From an uncultured Myxococcales bacterium (GTDB lineage: Bacteria > Myxococcota_A > UBA9042), in the NCBI GenBank assembly GCA_903869075.1, contig CAIPXZ010000068.1, forward strand, positions 1 to 48,598: a DNA stretch of 48,598 bases, in the 5' to 3' direction. How positions within the stretch are numbered: the stretch's first letter is position 1; the number at the start of each line of letters is the position of its first letter. The translations under genes and the position numbers were made by a program. Below, piece by piece: positions 37,082-46,316 of the stretch. The notes under the pieces are model-generated. The model was not told where the DNA came from. It saw only the letters and a program-made list of their open reading frames with translations, and ran no database searches.

Positions 37082-39145
37082 TTGGTCTTGACCGGCAACA
37101 GTTCCAGCACCTTGCTCACGCGGGTCTTCACCGGACTCGTCTGCGTGATCGTCGGCGCGTGCGCTCAATCGACGGCAGCGGGCGGTGATGTCCCCGCCGC
37201 CAACGGCGCTGATTCAACCGACCTTGAAAGCGGCGATGCCGTCACCGATGCGGTCCTGCCGGATGTGTCCGTCGATGCTGCGGATGCGGCGTTGCCGCCC
37301 GATGTGTCACCGGCTGATGCCGCGATCTCCGACATGGCGGCCGTGGATGCCAGCGCGCCGGCCGATGCGGTGCTTGTCGGCGAAGTCGTGGATGGCACCG
37401 ATGGCCTGCCGGCAGCGCTGGATGCGGCAAGTGAAACCAGCGAGACAGCGATGAAGCTGCCCATCGGCTGCCCGCCGGATCCGCTGCCGTCCTGGGTGCC
37501 GCCCATCGCCGTGCCGTCGCCGGTCGCGCCGCCGCCCGGTTTGACGTGCGCTTTGCCGGGCTGGCCGGGGCCGATCGCCGCCGACCCGCTGGTGTGGACC
37601 GCGGCGTCGGGCACGTTGCCCCTGCCCGCCGGCACGCAACTCGATCGCTGTCTGGTCTGGCAGGACGTTAACGGCGACGGCTTGGGTGACCTGATCTTCT
37701 TCGAGGTGCCGACAACGCTCGATGCCAAGCGCAAGCTTGTCACCGCGCTGGGCCAGCCGGACGGCACGCTCGTCGCGGTCAGCCAGCAAACAACGTTGTT
37801 CTGGGAGCCAACGGATTGCGTCGTCGCCGACCTGGAGCATGACGGCAAGCCGGAGTTGCTGGTGTCGGCGCTGCCTGGCTTGGCGATTCTCGAGCTGACG
37901 GGGCCCAAGGCCGGGGCCGACGTGACGGCGAAGTTCACGACCGCACAATTCCCCTACAACGGCGCGATCAGCGTGTTCGACGTGGATGCTGACGGCGACG
38001 AGGACGTGTACCTGGCTGGCAACCAGAACTACAGCTTATCCAAAGGCAATTTTGACTGCGGACTGACCGACCCGCCGTACTTCCTGTGCTGCCTCGACGT
38101 CGCCTCGCTGCCTTGCATGCAAGCCAAGGCCGGCAAGCCGGACGTCGCCAGCTGCTGCGTCGCGTCGCCGCCGGCTTCGCCGCACAGCATTTTGCGCAAT
38201 GACGGCGGGAAGTTGGTCGACATCAGCAGCGCGTTCGTGCTCGACACCGGCGCCGGAATGACCGTGACACCGCGCGATATCGACCGCGACGGCCGCGTCG
38301 ACTTCTTCCTCGGCAACGACTTCGGCCACCACGGCTGGTATATCAACCGCGTAAAAACATTCGTTTTTCAGTCGACAGACGTCGGCATGCGGCCGTACGG
38401 CCACGTCATGGGCTCCGCCATCGCCGACTTTGACGGCGACCGGCGCGATGACCTGATGATCGCTGACTGGGGGCCGACGACGCTGTACAAGGGCACGGAC
38501 AGCGGTTTTGTCGACGTCAGCGCCACGTGGGGCAATTGGCCAGCGACGAATTTCACAATCAACTGGGCGCAGCTCGTCGAGGATCTGGACCGCGATGGCT
38601 GGCCGGACCTCGTGACGACGACGTCCTTGCACACCCAGCCCGGGAAGTTCGCGGCGATCGAGAACGAAGACCCGACCGGCTACGCGCCAGGCTTCCACTT
38701 GGTCGGGCAGAACACGGGAAAATCATTTGTTTTCAATCAATTGCCGTGGATCGACGGCGCTGACCCCGGCGTCGATAGCGTGTCAGCGGCGGCCGGCGAC
38801 TTCGATCACGACGGCGACCTCGATCTGTTCCTGATCTCGCCGCGCGGGTGGCTGTCGATCTGGCGCAACGACACCAAGACGAGCAACCACTGGCTGAACG
38901 TGCAGCCACGGGACAGCGCCGGGCCGGTCCGCGGCGCGCTCGTCCAAGTGTGGGCGCAGGGCCATGTCCAGGAGCTGCGTGTGGCTGGCGCGACCGGCTG
39001 GGGCACGCACCACGAGCCATCGGCGCGGTTTGGCTTGGGCGGCGTGACGGCGCTCGACCGCGTGCGGGTGTGGTGGCCCACCGGCGAAGTGACCGATATC
39101 GACGCGCCGCCGATCGACACGGACTTTGTCGTCCAAAAGCCCTGA
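37082..39145 (+). CDS. ASPIC/UnbV and FG-GAP repeat lipoprotein
   Basis: Surface lipoprotein of 687 residues. It starts at a TTG with AGAGG six bases upstream; the signal ends VGAC (Cys27). An Asp/Ala/Pro-rich stalk (about 35-120) is followed by FG-GAP/VCBS-type repeats (DVNGDGLGDL, DVDADGDEDVYL, DFDGDRRDDLMI, DLDRDGWPDL, DFDHDGDLDLF), probably a calcium-binding propeller, with a Cys-rich insert near 325-362 (CGLTDPPYFLCC to CCVASPP). The C-terminus is an ASPIC/UnbV domain: GALVQVWAQGHVQELRV, ARFGLGG and VRVWWPTGEVTDI. Similar to CRTAC1-like proteins; such surface proteins bind ligands or support adhesion. No enzyme domain is seen. Confidence 0.92.
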   Translation: MVLTGNSSSTLLTRVFTGLVCVIVGACAQSTAAGGDVPAANGADSTDLESGDAVTDAVLPDVSVDAADAALPPDVSPADAAISDMAAVDASAPADAVLVGEVVDGTDGLPAALDAASETSETAMKLPIGCPPDPLPSWVPPIAVPSPVAPPPGLTCALPGWPGPIAADPLVWTAASGTLPLPAGTQLDRCLVWQDVNGDGLGDLIFFEVPTTLDAKRKLVTALGQPDGTLVAVSQQTTLFWEPTDCVVADLEHDGKPELLVSALPGLAILELTGPKAGADVTAKFTTAQFPYNGAISVFDVDADGDEDVYLAGNQNYSLSKGNFDCGLTDPPYFLCCLDVASLPCMQAKAGKPDVASCCVASPPASPHSILRNDGGKLVDISSAFVLDTGAGMTVTPRDIDRDGRVDFFLGNDFGHHGWYINRVKTFVFQSTDVGMRPYGHVMGSAIADFDGDRRDDLMIADWGPTTLYKGTDSGFVDVSATWGNWPATNFTINWAQLVEDLDRDGWPDLVTTTSLHTQPGKFAAIENEDPTGYAPGFHLVGQNTGKSFVFNQLPWIDGADPGVDSVSAAAGDFDHDGDLDLFLISPRGWLSIWRNDTKTSNHWLNVQPRDSAGPVRGALVQVWAQGHVQELRVAGATGWGTHHEPSARFGLGGVTALDRVRVWWPTGEVTDIDAPPIDTDFVVQKP

Positions 39146-39177
39146 GTTTCCGACGCAGCCTGGCGCCTGGAGAAATC

Positions 39178-39202
39178 GCCCGCGCGGCGTGAATGCGCGG
39201 GC
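39178..39202 (+). terminator. hairpin after the ASPIC/UnbV gene, possible terminator
   Basis: GCCCGCGC and GCGCGGGC form a perfect 8-bp stem with a nine-base loop 33 bases after the stop. No T-run follows, so a termination role is uncertain. Confidence 0.4.
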
Positions 39203-39254
39203 CGGCTCATGCGTCCTTCCAGTAGCCGGCACTTGCCGGTGCAGTGAGGGCACC

Positions 39255-39875
39255 ATGCGCACGCCGATTTTGCTCCTTTCCCTGTTCAGCCTCTTTGCCA
39301 CCCACGCCTGGGCCGACGAGCCGCAGGACGCGCCCGCCGGCGACATGACCCAGGTCGCCCCCGGCCTGTGGGCGGTACCGGGCGAAGGGCCGCCGATGTG
39401 GTTCACCGAGGGCCAGTACTACAGCTGCAGCGGCGGCCAGTGGTCGACGACAAGCGGCGGTGAAGCGGCGTGGGCCGGCCTCGCCGCCGGCCAGCTGCCC
39501 GACGCCGTGCGCGATGGCCTGGACGCCAACCGCTACGCCAGCTACGGCGTCTGCCCGGGCGACGCGCTGCAGGCCAACGTCTCGACGGCCATCGGCGGCC
39601 CAAGCGTCGTCTACGTCGCCGGCTACCCGCGCGTGATCCGCGTCGGCCCGCTGTTTCGCGGCTGGCGGCCCAGCTACACGTGGTCCCGGCCGGCGTACTT
39701 CCCGCCGCGCCCGCGCGTGTGGGGCGGCTACGGCGGCGGCTATGGCCGGCCGGTCTACCGCGGCTACGCGCCCAGCTACGGCGGCGGCTACCGGGGCGGC
39801 TACGGCGGCGGCTATCGCGGCGGCTACGGTGGCGGCAGCCGCGGTGGGTACGGCGGCGGGCGCGGCCGGCGCTAG
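39255..39875 (+). CDS. secreted Gly/Tyr/Arg-rich protein, uncharacterised
   Basis: Protein of 206 residues; the ATG at 39255 has GAGGG four bases upstream. The signal peptide ends HAWA (about residue 19). A mid-domain with two cysteines (YYSCSGGQW and YGVCPGD) precedes a Pro/Tyr/Arg stretch, and the last third is a low-complexity tail of YGGGYRGG-type repeats ending GRGRR. Gly/Tyr-rich tails occur in structural surface proteins and RNA-binding or phase-separating proteins; with a signal peptide, a surface or matrix role is more likely. The N-terminal domain is not recognised. Confidence 0.8.
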   Translation: MRTPILLLSLFSLFATHAWADEPQDAPAGDMTQVAPGLWAVPGEGPPMWFTEGQYYSCSGGQWSTTSGGEAAWAGLAAGQLPDAVRDGLDANRYASYGVCPGDALQANVSTAIGGPSVVYVAGYPRVIRVGPLFRGWRPSYTWSRPAYFPPRPRVWGGYGGGYGRPVYRGYAPSYGGGYRGGYGGGYRGGYGGGSRGGYGGGRGRR

Positions 39876-39943
39876 CGTTTCCGCGGTGGCTCGATGGGCC
39901 GGCGCCAATCGCCACGCCTTCGTCACCGCGTAGCCCCGAGCAG

Positions 39944-39972
39944 ATGACACCGTCTGGCAATCGGCCTACACT
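39944..39972 (+). promoter_or_regulatory. candidate promoter for fadN-fadA
   Basis: ATGACA (39944-39949) and TACACT (39967-39972) are 17 bases apart, leaving a leader of about 95 bases. No FadR-type operator was recognised in the leader. Confidence 0.45.
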
Positions 39973-40073
39973 CCCGCGCCGCTGGACCGACTCGGCGCAC
40001 CGCCGGGCCGGCTTGGCGCGCGGCCGGGCGATTCCGGCGCTTTTTCTCTCATTCCCGCTTTCACGAGGTCAAC

Positions 40074-42440
40074 ATGTCACAGCACCGCATCAGCCGCGTC
40101 GGTGTCGTTGGCGCCGGCGTTATGGGTACCGGCATTGCCGCCCATCTCGCTTCGGCGGGCATCGACGTTTTGCTGGTCGATATCGTTCCGCGCGATGCGC
40201 CGCCGGCCGATGGCACCGCCAAGACCAAGGCCGCGCGCAACGCCATCTGCAAGTCTGGCCTGGACAAGGCGATCGCGCTCAAGCCCTCGGCTTTCCAGCG
40301 CAATTCGGACGCGTCGCGCATCGTGCTGGGCAATTTGCAGGACGATTTGGCGGCGCTCGGCGCCTGTGACTGGATCGTCGAAGCCGTGACCGAGCGGCTG
40401 GACATCAAGAACGCTGTGTTCGGCGCCATCGAGCCGTTCCGCAAGCCGCACACCATCATTTCGTCGAACACCTCGGGCATCCCGCTGGCGACGATGGCGG
40501 AGGGCAAGTCTGAGGGATTCAAGAAGAATTTCCTGATCACCCACTTTTTCAACCCGGTGCGCTACATGAAGCTGGTGGAGATCGTCGCCGGCGAATTCAC
40601 CGACCCCGCCACCACCGCGAAAATGCAGGCGTTCTGCCGCGACGACCTCGGCAAGGGCGTCGTCGACGCCAAGGACACCATCAACTTCATCGCCAACCGC
40701 ATCGGCGTCCACGACATGATGCGCGCGGTGAACATCGCGTTTTCGCAGGGCTATCGCATCGACGAGATCGACGCGCTCTGCGGCGAGCCGATGGGCCGGC
40801 CGCGCAGCGCCGTGTTCCGCACCGCCGACGTCGTCGGCCTGGACACGCTGGGCCACGTCAGCCAGAACTGCTACGACAACCTCAAAAGCGACCCGAACTG
40901 CGAGATCTTCAACCTGCACCCGGTCATCGCCGCGCTGATCAAGGCCGGCGCCACGGGCCAGAAGGCGGGCGCGGGCTTCTACAAAAAGGTCGGCAAGGAC
41001 ATCTTGGTGCTCGACCCGGCGACGCAGACGTACGTGCCGCAAATCAAAGCAGATTTCCCGATCCTCGCCGAGGTCAAGAAGATCCGCGACACCGGCGCGC
41101 GCATCAAGGCCATCGTCACCAGCGAGGACCGCGGCGGCAAGTTCGCGTGGCAGGCGCTGTCGCACAGCTTGGTCTATGCTGCTGATTTGCTGGGTGAAAT
41201 TGCCGATGACGTGATCTCGATCGACCGCGCCATGCAGTGGGGCTTCAACTGGCAGCTCGGGCCGTTCCAGATTTGGGACGCCATCGGCGTGAAGGCCGTG
41301 GCCGATCGCCTCACCGCGGAAGGCCGCGCGGTGCCGAAGATCGTGACGCAGCTGCTGGCTTCGGGGCGGACGTCGTTCTACGAAGGCGCGACGCAGACCA
41401 CGGCCAAGGGCACGCACATCGCGGTGCCGGCGCTGCCGGGCATCCACCTGAAGGACGTGCGCGCCGCCGGCAAGGTCGTGGCGGAGAACGAGAGCGCGCA
41501 GCTGCTGGACATCGGCGAGAACGTGCTGTGCCTGTGCTTCAAGTCCAAGATGAACGCGTTGGATGACAAGATCATCGAGATGGGCTGGAAGGCGCTGGAG
41601 AAGATCGGCGACGAAGGCTGGCATGGCCTCGTCATCGGCAACGACGGCAGCAACTTCTCGGTGGGCGCCAACCTGGCGTTTGTCGTGCAGCTGGTCGGCG
41701 AAGGCAAGTGGCAGGAGCTGGAAGCGGCGACGAAGATGTTCCAGGACCTCTTCATGGCGTTCAAGTACAGCCACGCGCCGATCGTCAGCGCGCCGCACAG
41801 CATGACGTTTGGCGGCGGCTGCGAAATCGCGATGCATGCAAGCCGCATGCAGGCCGCGAGCGAGACGTACATGGGCTTGGTCGAGGTCGGCGTCGGCCTG
41901 ATTCCGGGCGCCGGCGGCACCAAGGAGCTGACGGTCCGGTCGCTGAACGGCGTGCCGGCGGAGTCCAAGGTCGATCGCTTGCCGCTCTTGCAGCGCGCGT
42001 TTGAGACCATCGCGCTGGCCAAGGTGTCGACGGGCGCGGGCAACGCGCGCGAGCTCGGCTTCCTGCGCGACGTCGACAGCGTGAGCGTGGATCCGGAGCG
42101 CCGCATCGAGGACGCCCGCCGCTTGGTTGTCAACCTCGCCAGCCAGGGCTACCGGCCGCCGAACGCGCCGGACAACCTGAACTTGCCGGGCGCGGAGTCG
42201 ATCGCCACGTTTGACATGGCGCTCTACTCGTTCCTGCTCGCCGGCCAGGCCAGCAAGCACGACTGCACCATCGGCCACGAAGTCGCCCGCATCATCTGCG
42301 GCGGCGAGCGCGGCGGTTTGCGGACCGAGCAGGACCTGCTCGACCTCGAGCGCGAGTCGTTCCTCAAGCTGGCGGGCATGCAGGAGACGCAGGACCGGAT
42401 CCTGCACATGCTCACCACCGGCAAACCGCTGCGCAACTGA
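40074..42440 (+). CDS. fadN: 3-hydroxyacyl-CoA dehydrogenase / enoyl-CoA hydratase (FadN-like)
   Basis: Bifunctional beta-oxidation enzyme of 788 residues with dehydrogenase first and hydratase last, as in Bacillus FadN rather than E. coli FadB. The NAD-binding loop GVVGAGVMGTGIAAH opens the protein; ISSNTSGIPL and LITHFFNPVRYMKLVEIV hold the dehydrogenase active-site residues. The crotonase part (about 460-650) has FSVGANL for the oxyanion hole and YMGLVEVGVGLIPGAGGTKE with the catalytic Glu region. GAGG is six bases before the ATG. The thiolase follows after 40 bases. Together they perform the hydration, oxidation and thiolysis steps on fatty acyl-CoA; no acyl-CoA dehydrogenase is in the window. 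Confidence 0.96.
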   Translation: MSQHRISRVGVVGAGVMGTGIAAHLASAGIDVLLVDIVPRDAPPADGTAKTKAARNAICKSGLDKAIALKPSAFQRNSDASRIVLGNLQDDLAALGACDWIVEAVTERLDIKNAVFGAIEPFRKPHTIISSNTSGIPLATMAEGKSEGFKKNFLITHFFNPVRYMKLVEIVAGEFTDPATTAKMQAFCRDDLGKGVVDAKDTINFIANRIGVHDMMRAVNIAFSQGYRIDEIDALCGEPMGRPRSAVFRTADVVGLDTLGHVSQNCYDNLKSDPNCEIFNLHPVIAALIKAGATGQKAGAGFYKKVGKDILVLDPATQTYVPQIKADFPILAEVKKIRDTGARIKAIVTSEDRGGKFAWQALSHSLVYAADLLGEIADDVISIDRAMQWGFNWQLGPFQIWDAIGVKAVADRLTAEGRAVPKIVTQLLASGRTSFYEGATQTTAKGTHIAVPALPGIHLKDVRAAGKVVAENESAQLLDIGENVLCLCFKSKMNALDDKIIEMGWKALEKIGDEGWHGLVIGNDGSNFSVGANLAFVVQLVGEGKWQELEAATKMFQDLFMAFKYSHAPIVSAPHSMTFGGGCEIAMHASRMQAASETYMGLVEVGVGLIPGAGGTKELTVRSLNGVPAESKVDRLPLLQRAFETIALAKVSTGAGNARELGFLRDVDSVSVDPERRIEDARRLVVNLASQGYRPPNAPDNLNLPGAESIATFDMALYSFLLAGQASKHDCTIGHEVARIICGGERGGLRTEQDLLDLERESFLKLAGMQETQDRILHMLTTGKPLRN

Positions 42441-42480
42441 TCCCATCGCCTCACGAACAAAAAGAGCAGGAGTAAAAACA

Positions 42481-43626
<1,146 letters not shown>

Positions 43627-43641
43627 ACGCGATTTTTTCGC

Positions 43642-43671
43642 GACGGCCGCTGCAATAATTGCTGCGCCGTC
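43642..43671 (+). terminator. hairpin after fadA, possible terminator
   Basis: GACGGC and GCCGTC flank an inner GCAAT-A-ATTGC palindrome, giving a two-part stem just after the stop. Another small inverted repeat with a T-run (CGCGATTTTTTCGCG, 43629-43643) precedes it. No T-run follows the larger hairpin. Confidence 0.4.
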
Positions 43672-43746
43672 ACCAGCCCATGCTGGCGCGGCCGCGCGGC
43701 TTTGCTATCCTGCGGGCGTCGACCTTCGGCCCCGCGGTGCGGCTTG

Positions 43747-45207
43747 ATGTTCAAAGACCGGCGCGCACATTCTCGGTACCCCAAGCTCATCCGGACGATG
43801 GTCACGGTGGGACGCGAGCGTTTTGACGTCGTCTGCACCGACACCAGCGCGACCGGTGCGTTCTTCACGACCCGCAACCCGCCGCCGGTCGGCACCGAGG
43901 TCACTGTCGAGCTCCGCGCCGGCGCCGTCGACAGCCCGATCGTCGTGCTGACCGCGATCGTCACCCGCACCTCCCAACTGGGCGTCTCCGGACCGATCGG
44001 CTTTGGCGTCTCGTGGCGCGCCGCCGAGTGCGACGCCGGTCCCGAGCCGCTGTTCCGCGTGCTGCGGCAGGTGCTGCACTTGGCGACCGTCGGCGATGCC
44101 GACCTGACGCGCGGCCGCGCCGCCGAGTACCTGTTCGCCCCGGTCGCAGAAAGCGCGCCGGTCGAACCGCAGCGCGGCGCGACGCCGGACGGCATGCCGA
44201 CGTCGCCGATCGCGCGGCCCAGCAGCATGCGCCAGGTCCAGGGTGTGTGGTCACCGCCGCTGCACCGCGCGACGGGCAACATGCCGCGCGCCAGCACGGT
44301 TGTAGCGCGCGACGGCCAAGCGACCGACGCGAGCCGCCAGTCGGCGCAGCATCCGATGGAGCTGGAGCCGCAAGCCCCGGTCGCGCCGCTGCGCGGTCTG
44401 GGCGGGCGCACGGGCGCGTCGGCGGTGCTCGCGGCGGCGCCGTCGGGCATGCAGCCGGCCTATGACAACCAGCCGGTGCGGCAAGCCGACAAAAGCGTGC
44501 TGTTTGGTGGCCTGCGCGAGCGCTCGTCGATGGCAGTGGGCCATGGCCAGGACGTCTCAGCGCCGCCGTCCGATGATGCGTCGCAGTCCTGGCCTGTCTA
44601 TGCGCTGGCGCCCGGGGAGCGGCGCGCTGTCACTGATTCTGAGGCCGTCGTGGCGCACACCGTGGGACCGTCGCGGCCACCGCAAGCGCCGACGGCGCGT
44701 CGGGCGTCGGGCGTTGTCGCGACGGATTCGCTCAGCCCGCGGCCGCCGCGTTCAGACCCGGCGATCAGCAAGCACGCCGCCGTCGCGCCGTCGTACCAGC
44801 CGACGAGCCAGTCGTTCCACCTTGGCCCGGAAAAGACGGAAGCCGTGACGCCCGCGCGGCCGGCTGCGCGCAAGCCCGAAGGCGCTGGGATGCTCGTGGC
44901 GGCGGATGTGCCGATCAGCTACGTGCGGCAAAACCAGTTTGTGCCCGGGCAGTTGACCGGCATCGCCGAGCAGCTCGCCTGTGTGGTGACCGCCGGCGAT
45001 CCGCCGGGCTTGGATGAGCTGCTGGTGATTTACCTGCCGGTGCGCGTGGACGGCGTGTGGCGCACGGTGCAGCTCGCCGGCAAGCTGCTGCAGGTGGCGA
45101 CGGATGTGCCGGCGGGCAAGCGGTTTGTCATGCACATCGAGCGCGCCGACGAGGGCCGTCACAAAGGCGCTTTCCGCAGCTTTTTGCAAGCGTTGCACGG
45201 CCAGTGA
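43747..45207 (+). CDS. PilZ-domain protein with long disordered linker and a second PilZ-like end
   Basis: Protein of 486 residues from the ATG at 43747. The N-terminal PilZ domain (about 4-115) has the c-di-GMP motifs RRAHSR (Arg6/Arg10) and DTSATG (Asp32, Ser34, Gly37), so it should bind c-di-GMP. Residues about 130-385 are Pro/Ala/Ser/Gln-rich and probably disordered. The last about 100 residues (VPISYVRQNQFVPGQ to FRSFLQALHGQ) look like a second beta-barrel of PilZ or PilZ-like type without the binding motif; this assignment is tentative. The gene overlaps the next start by four bases (GTGA). TATCCT at 43708-43713 could be a -10 element. Confidence 0.85.
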   Translation: MFKDRRAHSRYPKLIRTMVTVGRERFDVVCTDTSATGAFFTTRNPPPVGTEVTVELRAGAVDSPIVVLTAIVTRTSQLGVSGPIGFGVSWRAAECDAGPEPLFRVLRQVLHLATVGDADLTRGRAAEYLFAPVAESAPVEPQRGATPDGMPTSPIARPSSMRQVQGVWSPPLHRATGNMPRASTVVARDGQATDASRQSAQHPMELEPQAPVAPLRGLGGRTGASAVLAAAPSGMQPAYDNQPVRQADKSVLFGGLRERSSMAVGHGQDVSAPPSDDASQSWPVYALAPGERRAVTDSEAVVAHTVGPSRPPQAPTARRASGVVATDSLSPRPPRSDPAISKHAAVAPSYQPTSQSFHLGPEKTEAVTPARPAARKPEGAGMLVAADVPISYVRQNQFVPGQLTGIAEQLACVVTAGDPPGLDELLVIYLPVRVDGVWRTVQLAGKLLQVATDVPAGKRFVMHIERADEGRHKGAFRSFLQALHGQ

Positions 45208-46211
45208 CCGCGACGCGGCGCGCTGTGGGCCAGGAAATCGCGACCGCCATGGCGCTGGCGGCGGCGGCGCTGTGGCTCGTGGATCGGCTGGCGGCGCTGG
45301 CGCCGGTGCTGGCGCCGTTGGCGGGGCTGCTGTCCGCGGCGACGTTTGTCGCGGTGCCGCTGCTTGTGCTGCGCTGGGGGGCGCGGCGCGGCGTGCCACC
45401 GCTGGCGGATCCGCTGGGCATCGACACGGCGCCGGTGCTGCGCGGTCTGGGTCTGGGTGTTGCCGTGAGCCTTGTGGTGCTGCCGCTGTTTGCGGTCGGG
45501 CTGGATGTGCTGCAGGTGCGCGTGCTGCACCACAGCCGGTTGCCCGTCGCGGCGCTGCGCAGCGCTGGCGTCGGCTTCCAGGGTCGCGGCGCGGACGTGA
45601 CGGCGCATGTGGTGCTGCTGGACGATTCCCACGGCCTGGCGGTGGAGAACCACACGTCGCAGGCGATCACGCTGCTGCCGGCGTGTCGCGAACAGCCGCT
45701 GTGTGCGCCGCGGACGGTGCCGCCGGGCGGGCGCGTGCTGCTGGTGCCGGAGGTAGCGGCGGCGCTCGAGGTGCAAGACAGCCAGGGCCGGCCGCTGGCG
45801 GCGGGCGAGGTGATCGCCGGCGCGTCGGGCGAGGTGCTGGACGCGCCGATCCACGCCGCGCCGGGCTTTGGCTGGCTGCTGGGCTGGCTGTTCACCCAGC
45901 TGCTGGTTGTGGCGCTGCCGGAGGAGATCTTCTTTCGCGGCTACGTCCTCGGCCGGCTGCGCGCCGTGCTGCCGCCGCGCCGGCAGCTGTGGGGCGTGCC
46001 GTTTGGCCAAGCGCACGTGCTGTCCGCGGCGCTGTTTGCGCTGATCCACTTGGTGCTGATTCCGGCGCCACACCGCCTGCTTGTGTTCTTTCCGGCGCTG
46101 CTTTTTGCTTGGCTGGCGGAGCGCAGCCGCGGGGTTTTTGCCCCCGCCGCGCACCACGCGCTGGCCAATGTCTGCCAGACGGCGCTGCTGCTGTTGTACG
46201 CGCCACATTGA
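45204..46211 (+). CDS. CPBP-family intramembrane protease with extracytoplasmic insert
   Basis: Polytopic membrane protein of 335 residues starting at a GTG overlapping the PilZ stop, so coupled to it. N-terminal helices (about 12-60 and 85-110) precede a soluble segment (about 115-225) with beta-rich character (LAVENHTSQAITLLPACREQ, VPPGGRVLLVPE). The CPBP core follows: PEEIFFRGYVLG with Glu240-Glu241 and the downstream Arg, then ALFALIHL and HHALANV, the His motifs of the family. CPBP (Rce1-like) proteases cleave membrane-embedded segments; some, called myxosortases, process MYXO-CTERM tails. A myxosortase role is possible because of the tail on the subtilase at 8048-11836, but unproven. 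Confidence 0.88.
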   Translation: MTATRRAVGQEIATAMALAAAALWLVDRLAALAPVLAPLAGLLSAATFVAVPLLVLRWGARRGVPPLADPLGIDTAPVLRGLGLGVAVSLVVLPLFAVGLDVLQVRVLHHSRLPVAALRSAGVGFQGRGADVTAHVVLLDDSHGLAVENHTSQAITLLPACREQPLCAPRTVPPGGRVLLVPEVAAALEVQDSQGRPLAAGEVIAGASGEVLDAPIHAAPGFGWLLGWLFTQLLVVALPEEIFFRGYVLGRLRAVLPPRRQLWGVPFGQAHVLSAALFALIHLVLIPAPHRLLVFFPALLFAWLAERSRGVFAPAAHHALANVCQTALLLLYAPH

Positions 46212-46316
46212 GTTTGCTTGCGCGAGCGCCGGCTTCAGGCGAAACTGTGATCACCAGCGCATTTGCCCGGATTGTCACTTGGCGACACGCGCGCGGACTA
46301 GACTTGGAGCAAAATA

